62,678 nt of DNA from an uncultured Eubacteriales bacterium (GCA_934491515.1 CAKSTF010000009.1:1-62678), one strand, 5' to 3'. Counted from the first letter of the stretch, positions 6,723 through 16,026 are shown. Translations and numbers: made by a program. The notes: a model not told the origin generated them from the letters alone.

Positions 6723-8050
6723 TTCTTCATCTCCCTTACCGTTTTCTTGGCTATGCGCATTACCTCTGTAAGAGGACGTTTGGCAGGACACACATACGAG
6801 CAGCTGCCGCATTCCATACAATAGCCCACGTTAAGTTTTGAAAACCGTTCCGGCATACCGGCATTATATGCCGATTCAACCGATTGCGGATAAAGTTTCA
6901 TAGGACACGCCGCGGCGCACCTGCCGCAGCGTATACAGTTTGTAACGGTGCGCGGTTTTGCAGGTTTCATAACAAGTATAGCATTGTTGCGCTTTTCAAT
7001 CACCGCATCCATATCCGTCACCGGACTGCCCATCATAGGCCCTCCCATTATTATGCGGTCGGCGTTTTCGTATATATCTCCGGCAAACTCAAGAACATCC
7101 TTTATAGGTGTGCCGATAGGCACGCGGATATTTTTAGGACTGCCCACGCCCGTACCCTCAAGCGTTATGCGCTTCGAGGTAAGCGGCATACCCGTGCTTA
7201 TGTAACGGTAAAGCGTTCCGATACTGGTAATGTTCATAACTATGCAGCCGACGGCGCTCGGCAAAGCGCCTGCGGCAAGTTTACGTCCCGTTGCGGAGTA
7301 AATTATCACCTTTTCCGCACCCTGCGGATAGGTTGCCGGAAGCCGCATAAGCCTTACGCTGTTATCCGAATCACGGTGATCGATAACGGCGCTGTAAAGT
7401 TTCATTATAGCGCGCGGCTTGTTATTTTCAACGCAGATAACGGCATTTTTAATGCCGAGTTTCTCTTTTATAAGGTAAATGCCTTCAACAACATCGTTAA
7501 AGTTTTCCATACACTCCCTGTAGTCGGAGGTAATGTAAGGTTCGCACTCCGCCGCGTTTATTATAAGCGTGTCTATGGTAACGTCGTTTTGCGGAGAAAG
7601 TTTTATGTAGGTCGGGAATCCGGCGCCGCCGAGTCCTACAAGTCCGCTGTCCTTAGCGGCCGCAACAAGCCCTTTTGTGGTTTTAATATTATGCGGCGCA
7701 AGCGACTTATCGGCTTTCATTCTGCCGTCGGACTTTATTACCACGCACTGCACGTCCCTGCCGCCTATGCGTTTTGTTATTATATCCTCAACCTCGCCCG
7801 ATACGCTTGAATGAACAGGCGCGCATACCTTTGCCGTAGCGCTGCCTATCAGGGTGCCGACATACACCTTATCGCCCTTATTAACGCAGACATCCGCAGG
7901 TGCGCCGATATGCTGAACCATGGGGATATACACGCGTTCGGGCGCCGGCATATCCACCGTTTCAAGTTCCTCGGTTCCTTTAAGGTGCGGCAAAAAAGTG
8001 CCGCCGTGTATTCTTTTTACAGGATGAAGTATTTTTTCGGGAAATTTCAT
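6719..8050 (-). CDS. rnfC: Rnf electron transport complex subunit C
   Basis: RnfC is the peripheral NADH-binding subunit that reduces NAD+ with electrons from the complex. The 443 residues show the glycine-rich GLVGLGGAGFPT nucleotide/FMN motif (about 136-147), an ECEPY block near 167, and two C-terminal [4Fe-4S] motifs, CIRCGRCAAACP and CMECGSCSYVCP. No long C-terminal repeat extension follows, as is usual in Clostridia. It is the first gene of the operon, preceded by an AAAGGAG ribosome binding site and a promoter at 8083-8111. Rnf couples ferredoxin oxidation to Na+ or H+ export. Confidence 0.96.
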   Translation of the reverse strand: MKFPEKILHPVKRIHGGTFLPHLKGTEELETVDMPAPERVYIPMVQHIGAPADVCVNKGDKVYVGTLIGSATAKVCAPVHSSVSGEVEDIITKRIGGRDVQCVVIKSDGRMKADKSLAPHNIKTTKGLVAAAKDSGLVGLGGAGFPTYIKLSPQNDVTIDTLIINAAECEPYITSDYRECMENFNDVVEGIYLIKEKLGIKNAVICVENNKPRAIMKLYSAVIDHRDSDNSVRLMRLPATYPQGAEKVIIYSATGRKLAAGALPSAVGCIVMNITSIGTLYRYISTGMPLTSKRITLEGTGVGSPKNIRVPIGTPIKDVLEFAGDIYENADRIIMGGPMMGSPVTDMDAVIEKRNNAILVMKPAKPRTVTNCIRCGRCAAACPMKLYPQSVESAYNAGMPERFSKLNVGYCMECGSCSYVCPAKRPLTEVMRIAKKTVREMKK

Positions 8051-8082
8051 TTTTTCTCCTTTTGAATATCGTTTTCAATCTG

Positions 8083-8111
8083 ATATTACTTCCGAAAAAC
8101 ACGGCTTTCAA
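8083..8111 (-). promoter_or_regulatory. Predicted sigma-A promoter of the rnf operon
   Basis: On the minus strand a TTGAAA box (8106-8111) and a TAATAT box (8083-8088) are separated by 17 bases. The rnfC start codon is 33 bases downstream of the -10. Confidence 0.55.
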
Positions 8112-8143
8112 TAGTCAAATCCGCGTAAAATGACAAAAAATCA

Positions 8144-9094
8144 TTATTTTTCGGCTTTATCTTCAAAATTTATACGTTTCTCTTCTACCACAAGCGGTCT
8201 CTTCATAATTTTGGAGTTTATATTAAGCACATATTCGCCCAAAAGACCGATAAAGAAAAGTTGTATCGAGCCCAAAAGGAAAACACCTATCACTATAGGG
8301 GCGTTGCCTGCCGGGAAAGAATACCAGTTTACAAGTTTTAAAATAAGATATACAAGCGCTACCAAAAGGCTTATTACCGACATTATAAATCCGCCTATCG
8401 TAGCCACGCGCAGACCTATCTTTGTGTAAGAGGTGAAAGAAAGCATTGCGGCGTCGTAAAGGGTGTAAAAATTGTTGTGCGTTTTACCCGCCCTGCGCCG
8501 CGGCTGTTCGTAAGGTATTTCCTTGCGCTTAAAGCCGAGTTCCGCAACGATTCCCCTAAGGAAGGGCTTCGGGTCGTCAAGTTTTCTTAAAACGTCCACA
8601 AAACTTTTATCGTAAAGTCCCGAACCGGTAAAATGCTCGATCTGCTCTACATCGGAAAACTTTTTAATCATTTTATAGTAAAGCGTGCGCAGCATTCGCA
8701 TAATCGGGTTTTCTTTGCTTGTTTTTTTAACGCCTATAACTATTCTGTATCCGTTTTCCCATTCCTTTACATACTGCGGGATAAGTTCCACGGGGTCCTG
8801 AAAATCGCAGCACATGGATATGGTGCAGTCGCCCGTTGTCTGGCAAATGCCGTAATAAGGGGAATTAAACTGCCCGAAATTCCTTGCGTTGAAAATTGCT
8901 TTGATATGTGGGTCGCCTGCACATATCTGCTCAAGCAGAGGTCTTGTGTTATCGGTGGAGGCGTTATCTATAAAAACAAGTTCCCAATCGTAATTTTTAA
9001 GTTCGGTTTCAAAAATTCCCTTTACCGCCGCCGCCATGGGCACTACGTTTTCCTCTTCGTTGTAACAAGGAATTAAAACGCTTATTTTTTTCAT
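8144..9094 (-). CDS. Family 2 glycosyltransferase with two membrane helices (DPM1/GtrB-like)
   Basis: The GT-A fold begins at once with SVLIPCYNEEENV. A nucleotide-binding IDNASTDNT motif lies near residue 45 and a CCDFQDP block with the metal-binding acidic residues near residue 100. Two C-terminal transmembrane helices (about 220-245 and 255-280) follow. This architecture is typical of enzymes that move a sugar from a nucleotide donor to undecaprenyl phosphate, such as GtrB or the ArnC type, and a GtrA-type flippase candidate is encoded upstream in the same operon. Length is 316 residues from the ATG at 9094, which has GGTG upstream; an ATG at 9106 is an alternative start. It is the last gene of the surface-sugar operon. 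Confidence 0.85.
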   Translation of the reverse strand: MKKISVLIPCYNEEENVVPMAAAVKGIFETELKNYDWELVFIDNASTDNTRPLLEQICAGDPHIKAIFNARNFGQFNSPYYGICQTTGDCTISMCCDFQDPVELIPQYVKEWENGYRIVIGVKKTSKENPIMRMLRTLYYKMIKKFSDVEQIEHFTGSGLYDKSFVDVLRKLDDPKPFLRGIVAELGFKRKEIPYEQPRRRAGKTHNNFYTLYDAAMLSFTSYTKIGLRVATIGGFIMSVISLLVALVYLILKLVNWYSFPAGNAPIVIGVFLLGSIQLFFIGLLGEYVLNINSKIMKRPLVVEEKRINFEDKAEK

Positions 9095-9120
9095 TCTGTT
9101 CACCATATTCTTTAATTTTT

Positions 9121-10041
9121 TTATTTGCGGTTTTTGCAAAGCCAATCCGCAGTTTTCAGAACGCCTTCTTTAAAATCTATCTTCGGCTCAAATCCGGTAT
9201 CCGCTTTAAGCGCCGATATATCGGCGCAAAGGTACATAACCTGATTTTCGTTATAAGGCAGTTCACCGAAATTAAGCGGCGATTCGGCTTTAAGTGCGTC
9301 GCGCATATCTTCCATATATTCGTAAAGTTTACGGGTCTTGCCGCTGCCTAAGGGATAGACAGCGCCGTCGCGGCCCTTTTCACCCATAAGGTAAAAGGCC
9401 TCCGCTGCGTCATCACAGTGCAGAAAATCCCAATCCTGTTCAGCCTTTGTAAACGGGCAAGGACTGCCGGAGAGCATTTTAAGTATTGTTGACTGCACTA
9501 TCGCGTTTTCGTTGCCTTTTTGCCCGTAAACGCTTAAAATGCGCGCCCACACATGCCGTATCCCAAGCCTTTCCGCATAAAGACGGCTGAGTTTACCTGC
9601 GGCAAGTTTTGCCGTGCCGTAACCGGTAAGCGGATTTGCAGGTGTGTTTTCGGAAAGTTTTTGTGAAACGCTGCCGTATTCCGCCTGGGAACCGGCGCCC
9701 ACGAAACATTCGCAGGAAAGTTTTTTTGCAAGCGTTACGGCGTCAAGCGTGTAACGGATATTATCATTTTGCAGATATGCGTCATCACGGGTGCTGCCGA
9801 ATGTTCCGAGCCACGCAAAATGGTAAAAAACATCGCATTTTTCTTTTATTTTATCGGCGGCGGACAAAAGATCGGTTATGTCCGCGTCAATTGCGGTCAC
9901 AAGCGGACTTTTAAAAAATTCGTCCGTTTTCGGTTTTGCCGGATTGCAAAGCGCATATACCTTAATGCCCTTGCCGATAAGATTGCGGATAAGCGCTGCG
10001 GCTATCATTCCGCCGGCACCTGTTACTGCCGCTGTTTTCAT
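9121..10041 (-). CDS. NAD(P)-dependent epimerase/dehydratase or reductase (extended SDR)
   Basis: The 306-residue protein is an extended short-chain dehydrogenase. It has a TGAGGMIA dinucleotide-binding motif at residues 7-14, an FYHFAWLGT strand-4 block near residue 71, and the catalytic YGTAK near residue 141. Substrates of this family are nucleotide sugars. It sits between a HAD phosphatase and a GT2 in an operon with CDP-dideoxyhexose genes. A plausible role is the final ketone reduction of the modified CDP-sugar, as YerF does after YerE in yersiniose synthesis. The precise reaction cannot be read from sequence. GGCAGG lies upstream of the ATG. Confidence 0.83.
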   Translation of the reverse strand: MKTAAVTGAGGMIAAALIRNLIGKGIKVYALCNPAKPKTDEFFKSPLVTAIDADITDLLSAADKIKEKCDVFYHFAWLGTFGSTRDDAYLQNDNIRYTLDAVTLAKKLSCECFVGAGSQAEYGSVSQKLSENTPANPLTGYGTAKLAAGKLSRLYAERLGIRHVWARILSVYGQKGNENAIVQSTILKMLSGSPCPFTKAEQDWDFLHCDDAAEAFYLMGEKGRDGAVYPLGSGKTRKLYEYMEDMRDALKAESPLNFGELPYNENQVMYLCADISALKADTGFEPKIDFKEGVLKTADWLCKNRK

Positions 10042-10063
10042 CTGATTACCTGCCTTTGGTTTA

Positions 10064-10720
10064 TCACAAAAGATTTAAAAGTATTTCACGAAGTTCTGCA
10101 GCGTCCTGCGCTTTAAAATTCACGTGCGGATCGTCTAACGCCTCTTTCGTGCACTGCCCCCACAATGCCAGAACCACGGGTATGTTGCAGTTTGCCGCCG
10201 TTTTGATATCGGTCATTCCGTCGCCTATATAAACCGCGTCTTTAACATCGCACCCGCATTCTTTGCATATAAGATTCACGCCGTAAGGGTCGGGTTTTGA
10301 GGGACGCGTTTCAAGATAACCCACCGCGCTGTCAATAAGTCCCGCAGGAAAAACCTTATCGAGCATACCGTCAAGCAGGGCCTGTCCCTTATTGGTGTTT
10401 ATCGCCACCTTAACGCCCTTTGACTTCAGTTCTTGCATAAGTTCGATAATCCCGTCGTAAGAGCGGGTGTTCGGTTTATCGCTTTCAAGATAAAGTTTTC
10501 GGTAAAGCGTTTTTACGTTATCAATATTTTCCCTCGTTCTGTTACCCTGCGGTATAAGACCCGAAACTATCGTTTCAAGATCGCCGCCCACAAGGCGGGA
10601 AAAACTTTCTTTTGAGTGAGGCGGAAAGCCGTAAAACTTAAGCGCCCCGTTAAAACAGTCAAGCACATCGTCTATAGTATTAACGGCGGTTCCGTCCATA
10701 TCAAAAACGGCAATTTTCAT
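10064..10720 (-). CDS. HAD-family phosphatase (phosphoglycolate phosphatase-like)
   Basis: The 218-residue protein carries the HAD nucleophile motif FDMDGTAVNT (Asp7, Asp9) at its N-terminus, an alpha-helical cap, motif II NTNKG near residue 108, a conserved Lys near 140 (SKPDP) and the motif IV acidic pair in YIGDGMTD near residue 165. Such enzymes hydrolyse small phosphate esters in the cytoplasm. It begins only a couple of bases after the TPP enzyme stop, so the two are co-translated or at least co-transcribed. The substrate could be a phosphorylated intermediate of the sugar pathway, but this is inference from position. Confidence 0.87.
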   Translation of the reverse strand: MKIAVFDMDGTAVNTIDDVLDCFNGALKFYGFPPHSKESFSRLVGGDLETIVSGLIPQGNRTRENIDNVKTLYRKLYLESDKPNTRSYDGIIELMQELKSKGVKVAINTNKGQALLDGMLDKVFPAGLIDSAVGYLETRPSKPDPYGVNLICKECGCDVKDAVYIGDGMTDIKTAANCNIPVVLALWGQCTKEALDDPHVNFKAQDAAELREILLNLL

Positions 10721-10722
10721 TA

Positions 10723-12531
10723 TTAAACCTCTGCTTTATATCTGTTGCTGTTGTATTCTTCCCTTGAAAGGAAGGGGAACATATCATCCATCGACGGTGA
10801 AACTATCCTGCCGTCGGGCAATACTTTTGAAGAGAGTTTGGGTACAAAGTTCTGATTCGGGTCTACTAAAACGTTACAAAGCACCGGTCCGTCGCTTGAA
10901 AGGACTTTCTCTATAACCGCAGGTGCGTCCGGTTCGTTATCAAGTTCGCAGTATTTAAAACCGAATGCTTCGGCAAGTTTGCAAAAATCGGGGAAACCTA
11001 CGCCTGTTTCGCCGTCTATTCCTATGAAAGGCGGTTTAAACAGATTGCGCTGGGTCTGTCTTATTGAATGATAGCCGTTATTGTTAAGAATAAAAAGTTT
11101 CACGTTAAGTTTGTTATAGGAAATCGTTTCAAGTTCCTGAACGTTCATCATAACGCTTCCGTCGCCGTCAATACAGATAACACGGCCGTTTTTATCCTGT
11201 ACGGCAACCGCGGCGCCGAGTGCCGCCGGCAATCCGTAGCCCATGGCGGCGCAGCCGGAATTTGTAAACATACGCTGACCCTGCTTTATTTTGCACGCCT
11301 GGAAGGTCATAACGCAGGCGCTTCCGTTGCCGAGTGTGAAAATATCGCGGCTGTCGCTCTTTTTAAACAGTTCGTCCACAAAAACATAAGGGTTAAGAAG
11401 TCCCTTTGTGCTGTGGTATTCGGGCAGCACGGCAGGATATTTTTCCACCATTTTGCGGCACCATTCTATCCACGGCTTATGCTCTTTTTTTGGAGTATAG
11501 TCCGCGTTTAACATCATCTCTATAAACTTATGAACATCGCCGCAAACCGGCATATCGGGAACGAACGTCGGCTTTTTAAGTTCTTCGGCGTCTATATCCA
11601 CCATTATCTTGTAGGCGTTGCGCGCAAAATCATTCTTATTATAGGTTATGGTTCTTATGTTCATACGGCTGCCCAAAACAAGCAGCAGGTCGCAGTTCTG
11701 TACTATAAAACTGCTTCCCCTTGTTCCCTCGCGGCTGGGGGAGCCTGCGTAATAGGGGTTATCGTATGCTACAAGGTCTCCCGAATTCCACGCAACGGCA
11801 ACCGGTATCTGTAACTTTTCTATAAGTTTAAGCAAAAGTTCTTCCGAATCGGAAAGCCTTATTCCGCTGCCGGCAAACAGCAGCGGCGCTTTGGCGCTTG
11901 CTATTTTTGAAAGTATTTCGTTTACGGTGTCCCCGTTTATATCCGTATAATCGGCGGCAAGACCCTCCGCCGCGGCGTCAAAATGGCGGAGTTTTTCAGG
12001 TTCTACCGCCGCGCCCTGAACATCAAGGGGCACGTCTATCCAAACAGGACCTTTTCTGCCGTTGTTTGCAAGATACCACGCTTTTTCAAGGTGATACGCA
12101 ATATCCTGCGGGTCGGTTATCATAACACAGTATTTCGTCATATTTGATACGGAATCAACAATATTGAATTCCTGATCACCTAACTGCCGCAGTTTAAGGT
12201 CGGGCACCGCCCAAAGGGTGGTTTCCCTTTTTACCTGACCCGACACCACAAACATCGGGATAGAATCAAGCCAGCCGCCCATTACGCCCGTGATAGCGTT
12301 GGTGCCGCCCGGTCCGCTTGTTACGCAAAGGCTTGCTATTTTGCCGGTAAGACGGGCATACGCCTCCGCCGCAACGGCGCTTCCCTGTTCGTTATGGTTG
12401 TAAATGCACTTAATCGCTTCGTTATGCCCGAAAGCGTCGTTAAGATGCATTGCGCCTCCGCCCGTAACCGTAAAGTTATGCGTTACGCCGTGTTTTACCA
12501 AAAAATCGACAATATACTGTGCTGTTTTCAT
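10723..12531 (-). CDS. Thiamine pyrophosphate enzyme, acetolactate-synthase-like (YerE-like candidate)
   Basis: The 602-residue protein has the full three-domain layout of the acetolactate synthase/pyruvate decarboxylase superfamily. The catalytic Glu48 lies in YNHNEQG, a central FAD/Rossmann-type domain covers about 190-340, and a TPP-binding GDGS (about 440) is followed about 26 residues later by NNNGYHS. It lies in an operon with rfbF, rfbG and rfbH. The closest functional precedent is YerE of Yersinia pseudotuberculosis O:VI, a TPP flavoenzyme that adds a two-carbon unit from pyruvate to C-4 of CDP-3,6-dideoxy-4-keto-hexose. The role proposed here is inference; a 2-oxo acid decarboxylase for another branch is possible. 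Confidence 0.85.
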   Translation of the reverse strand: MKTAQYIVDFLVKHGVTHNFTVTGGGAMHLNDAFGHNEAIKCIYNHNEQGSAVAAEAYARLTGKIASLCVTSGPGGTNAITGVMGGWLDSIPMFVVSGQVKRETTLWAVPDLKLRQLGDQEFNIVDSVSNMTKYCVMITDPQDIAYHLEKAWYLANNGRKGPVWIDVPLDVQGAAVEPEKLRHFDAAAEGLAADYTDINGDTVNEILSKIASAKAPLLFAGSGIRLSDSEELLLKLIEKLQIPVAVAWNSGDLVAYDNPYYAGSPSREGTRGSSFIVQNCDLLLVLGSRMNIRTITYNKNDFARNAYKIMVDIDAEELKKPTFVPDMPVCGDVHKFIEMMLNADYTPKKEHKPWIEWCRKMVEKYPAVLPEYHSTKGLLNPYVFVDELFKKSDSRDIFTLGNGSACVMTFQACKIKQGQRMFTNSGCAAMGYGLPAALGAAVAVQDKNGRVICIDGDGSVMMNVQELETISYNKLNVKLFILNNNGYHSIRQTQRNLFKPPFIGIDGETGVGFPDFCKLAEAFGFKYCELDNEPDAPAVIEKVLSSDGPVLCNVLVDPNQNFVPKLSSKVLPDGRIVSPSMDDMFPFLSREEYNSNRYKAEV

Positions 12532-12564
12532 ATCAGATTCAACTCCGCAGTTAAATTTTATTTT

Positions 12565-14163
12565 TTAAACATAATGGGAATCGGTAAGGAAAGTAACCGA
12601 TATATCCTTATCAAATCCGCCTAAAAAGTTCTTTACGGCAGCGTTAAGGGAATCCGCTTTTTCCTTTACGAAACTGTATTCCATATTAACGTCGAAATAG
12701 TTTACGTTATCGGGCGTGTAACCGTCAAATCCTGCCAAAACTATGTTTTTTACGCCTGCGGCCTTCAAAAGTTTAAGCAGCATAAGCATGGAATTATCGG
12801 GAAATTCCGCCTTTTCGTCAATAAGACTGCTGTAATTTACGGTATAGGAGAACTGCGCGCCGATGTCGGCAAGGTTAGAAGTCGCGATTATCGGCTTGCC
12901 GCTGTGCCGTTCCATAAGTTTTCTCGCTATCTGCTGATACCTTCTTGTGTTTGTTAAAAACAGATAATCGGGCAAAAACTTATCGGGAATAAAGTTTACC
13001 GATATTATAACGGGACTTTCTTTTTCTATAAACGAACCTATTTTTTCCGATTCGTCGGCAACTGTTTTGCCGGGCCCTATCATAAGCACCGTTTTGCCGT
13101 CCAGCATGGTTTCCAAGCGCGCTATCGCAGCGCTGTCGTCACATTCGCGGCTTTGGTACTCGATATACAACTCCTCAATAAGCGCCATATTTTTATCAAG
13201 TTTCTTCTCGGTCGGTATTCTCTTAAGTATCTCGTTTATCGCGGTAACCGAAAGGGTGCGCTTGTTCATAAGGTACGAAACATAGTTCGGGTGGCATTTG
13301 TTAAGCGCCGCGATATAGTAGAACAGCGTGTATCCCCAAGGCTGCTTGCGGTATATATCAAGTATGCTTGTGGATATGGTTTCCTGTATCTGAGTTACGT
13401 CATAGTTCTTGCCGAAAGCCTCGTTCATATACATGGCGATAAGTTCGATCGGCGCGTTGCCTGCGCTTTTGCCCATTCCGTAAAGCGAGCCGTCAACAAG
13501 AATATTTCTGTTTGTATCGCTGTTAAGCACGCTTACCGAGTTTGCGTATCCCAACTGGAAATTGTTATGCGCATGGTAACCCAACGCTATTTCCGGCAGC
13601 ATTTCCTTGTCTATCACCTTTATTATGTGGTCAAGACCGGTTGAATCAAGAAGTCCGTAGGTATCCACCATGGAAAGCGCGTAAGGGCGCAGGCGGTTTA
13701 CAAGGCTTATAAGTTCTTTAAGTTCGTCAACGTTGTAACTGGTAATGGATACCGCCTGTACGAACACCTTATAGCCTAAATCCTTTATCTTGCCGCAAAA
13801 TTCAAGGGCTTTGTGCATCTTTTCTTTTTTGAAGATGACCCTTATGCCGTCAAGGCAGGTATCCTTGCACGGCGCAATGTTTTCGATACCGCAGGTGCCG
13901 TAATCTATCATTGCAACGACCATGGTATCGCCCGTGTCGAAACCGCCGAAAATTTTATTTGCCGAATCGGTATCCGGCATTATCGTGCGGTCGGGATCAA
14001 ACGCGCGGTTTTCATCAAGAAAACCGATTTCTATTATATCAACGTTTGAACTTAACTGCCGGTCGAAAATGTAGGAAATTGTATCGCGTCCGAATTTCCA
14101 ATCGTTTACATATCCGCCGTCGCGAAGGGTGCAATCAAGCAAAAAACGGTTCTTTGAAGACAT
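12565..14163 (-). CDS. HMGL-like aldolase with C-terminal Rossmann-like (MptE/DUF115-type) domain
   Basis: The first about 310 residues form a DRE-TIM metallolyase domain: DCTLRDGGYVND at 10-21 supplies the metal-binding Asp and Arg, and YHAHNN near 203 supplies His ligands. This is the layout of 4-hydroxy-2-oxovalerate aldolase, which makes or uses pyruvate and an aldehyde. From about 345 to 525 a second domain begins with GKTVLMIGPGKTV and contains LFLTNTRRY and NIVLAGFDGY, resembling the MptE-like/DUF115 nucleotide-binding fold. The fusion is 532 residues. It precedes the TPP enzyme, suggesting sequential carbon-branch chemistry on the sugar; the reaction is not known to me. Confidence 0.8.
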   Translation of the reverse strand: MSSKNRFLLDCTLRDGGYVNDWKFGRDTISYIFDRQLSSNVDIIEIGFLDENRAFDPDRTIMPDTDSANKIFGGFDTGDTMVVAMIDYGTCGIENIAPCKDTCLDGIRVIFKKEKMHKALEFCGKIKDLGYKVFVQAVSITSYNVDELKELISLVNRLRPYALSMVDTYGLLDSTGLDHIIKVIDKEMLPEIALGYHAHNNFQLGYANSVSVLNSDTNRNILVDGSLYGMGKSAGNAPIELIAMYMNEAFGKNYDVTQIQETISTSILDIYRKQPWGYTLFYYIAALNKCHPNYVSYLMNKRTLSVTAINEILKRIPTEKKLDKNMALIEELYIEYQSRECDDSAAIARLETMLDGKTVLMIGPGKTVADESEKIGSFIEKESPVIISVNFIPDKFLPDYLFLTNTRRYQQIARKLMERHSGKPIIATSNLADIGAQFSYTVNYSSLIDEKAEFPDNSMLMLLKLLKAAGVKNIVLAGFDGYTPDNVNYFDVNMEYSFVKEKADSLNAAVKNFLGGFDKDISVTFLTDSHYV

Positions 14164-14169
14164 ATAATT

Positions 14170-14670
14170 TTACCCTTTCTTTTTAAACGCCCAGAATTTG
14201 TTGAGTATAAAGTTAAGCGGAACCGTAACAACAAGCGAGCCTAAACTCGCAACTGCGTAAACGACTCCCAAATTTACAAGCCACACTTTAAGCGCTGGCG
14301 AAATTATAAGACCCGTAACACCGTAGCATAAAACGGTTTTCAAGTAGGTCTTTATGTGTTGACCGGCGCTTTTTTTACCGCTTTTAAAAACAAAGCGATT
14401 GTTCCAGTAATAGGAATTTGTAACGCTTATGATAAAAGCGAGAACCGACGCCGCAACGGTCTTGACCGCTGCGGTATCGGCGCTGATACTTAAAGTTTGC
14501 AAAAGGTTTACGGTGAACGAAAACTTTGCCTTTGCAAAGATCACATAAAAGCAGAGCATATCTATTCCGTAGGAAATAGCCGTGTTTGAAACGCCGACTA
14601 TTCCGAATTTTATAAATTGCACAAGCGCTGCCGCTTTCGGATTTTCAAGAATGCGCTTTATCTTATCCAT
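14170..14670 (-). CDS. GtrA-family membrane protein
   Basis: The 166-residue protein has four hydrophobic segments in the GtrA/PF04138 pattern: QFIKFGIVGVSNTAISYG at 19-36, an ITNSYYWNNRFVF-type block near residue 106, and a final LNFILNKFWAFK block. GtrA proteins are proposed to flip or help export undecaprenyl-phosphate-linked sugars that modify surface polysaccharides or teichoic acids. It starts 8 bases inside the rfbH 3' end. Together with the GT2 at the operon end it resembles a GtrA/GtrB pair delivering the unusual sugar to the outer face. Confidence 0.88.
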   Translation of the reverse strand: MDKIKRILENPKAAALVQFIKFGIVGVSNTAISYGIDMLCFYVIFAKAKFSFTVNLLQTLSISADTAAVKTVAASVLAFIISVTNSYYWNNRFVFKSGKKSAGQHIKTYLKTVLCYGVTGLIISPALKVWLVNLGVVYAVASLGSLVVTVPLNFILNKFWAFKKKG

Positions 14671-16009
14671 TGTTCACGGCTTCTGTTATGGTCTTTGCCA
14701 TATAATCTATCATTTCATCTGTCATACCGGGGTATACGCCTACCCAGAAGGTGTTTTTCATAATGCGGTCGGTGCAGGTAAGATCGCCCGCAACACGGTA
14801 AGCGTCGGTTCCCCTTATGCTGTCAAAGCAGGGGTGTTTAATAAGGTTGCCTGAGAAAAGCATACGCGTTTGAACGTTTCTGCCTTCTATAAAGCGTACC
14901 ACCTTTTCGCGGTCAAGACCGGAATCCTCTTTAAGGGTTATAAGGAATCCGAACCAGCTGGGGTTGCTGTTTTCTGCGGGTTCGGGCAGGATAATTTTAT
15001 CCGCAATCGGCAAAAGCGCATTTTTAAGACGGTCAAAGTTATGTCTGCGGCGCTCCACAAACGAGGGGAATTTTTTAAGCTGTTCGCAGCCTATCGCCGC
15101 CTGAAGGTCGGTCACCTTAAGATTGTAGCCGAAATGGCTGTAAACATATTTATGGTCGTAGCCTTTGGGCAGTTCGCCGTACTGACCGTCGTACCTGTGG
15201 CCGCAGAAATTATCTCTGCCCGAAGGGCAAATGCAGTCTCTGCCCCAGTCCCTGTAACTGAGTATCAGACGGTTGAGTTTCGGGTCGTTTGTATAAACGC
15301 AGCCGCCCTCGCCCATAGTCATATGATGCGGAGGATAAAAACTGCTGGTGCCTATGTCGCCCCAGGTGCCGGTAAAGCGGGTCTCGCCGTTTATCGTGTA
15401 CTCGCTGCCCAAAGCGTCGCAGTTATCCTCTACAAGCCAAAGGCCGTGCTTATCGCAGAATTCCTTTACCGCTTTAAGGTCAAACGGATTGCCCAAGGTG
15501 TGGGCTATCATAACAGCCTTTGTTTTATCGCTGAGTGCCGATTCAAGTTTTGTAACGTCGATATTGTACTGCGGTATGGTAACGTCCACAAACACGGGTA
15601 CCGCGCCGAACTGAAGTATCGGCGTTACCGTTGTGGGGAATCCGCAGGCAACCGTTATTACCTCGTCGCCGCGCTTTATCGCGCGCTCGCCCAGTTCCGG
15701 TGCCGTAAGCACGGAAAACGCAATAAGGTTCGCCGATGAGCCGCTGTTTACAAGATGGGCATACTTAACGCCTATCCACTTTGCAAATCCTGCCTCGAAT
15801 TCGTCCGAAAATCTGCCGGTTGTAAGCCAGAAATCAAGCGCTGCATCGGTAAGGGCGCACATTTCCTTTTCATCAAACACCCTTGCGGCGTACGTAATGC
15901 GGTCGCCCTCTTTAAAAGGTTCCTTTTTTGCCTTGAAATCGCGGTAGTATTCCGATACCAGCGATTTTATCTCTTCGCGTGCCTGTTGCTCGTTAGTCCA
16001 TTTTGCCAT
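14663..16009 (-). CDS. rfbH: CDP-4-keto-6-deoxyglucose 3-dehydrase (DegT/AHBA family, E1)
   Basis: RfbH/DdhC removes the C-3 hydroxyl of CDP-4-keto-6-deoxy-D-glucose using PMP and an iron-sulfur cluster. In the 448-residue protein the aminotransferase active-site Lys is replaced by His in FYPPHHMTMGEGG (about residues 222-234), the hallmark of this dehydrase. The [2Fe-2S] cysteines are visible as C-x61-C-x-C-x7-C; the usual spacing of the first gap is 57, and the extra 4 residues sit in the loop before GTWGDIG. The reductase partner DdhD (E3) is not in the window. AAGGAG precedes the ATG. It is preceded by rfbG. Confidence 0.93.
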   Translation of the reverse strand: MAKWTNEQQAREEIKSLVSEYYRDFKAKKEPFKEGDRITYAARVFDEKEMCALTDAALDFWLTTGRFSDEFEAGFAKWIGVKYAHLVNSGSSANLIAFSVLTAPELGERAIKRGDEVITVACGFPTTVTPILQFGAVPVFVDVTIPQYNIDVTKLESALSDKTKAVMIAHTLGNPFDLKAVKEFCDKHGLWLVEDNCDALGSEYTINGETRFTGTWGDIGTSSFYPPHHMTMGEGGCVYTNDPKLNRLILSYRDWGRDCICPSGRDNFCGHRYDGQYGELPKGYDHKYVYSHFGYNLKVTDLQAAIGCEQLKKFPSFVERRRHNFDRLKNALLPIADKIILPEPAENSNPSWFGFLITLKEDSGLDREKVVRFIEGRNVQTRMLFSGNLIKHPCFDSIRGTDAYRVAGDLTCTDRIMKNTFWVGVYPGMTDEMIDYMAKTITEAVNNG

Positions 16010-16026
16010 ATTAAGTATCTCCTTAT

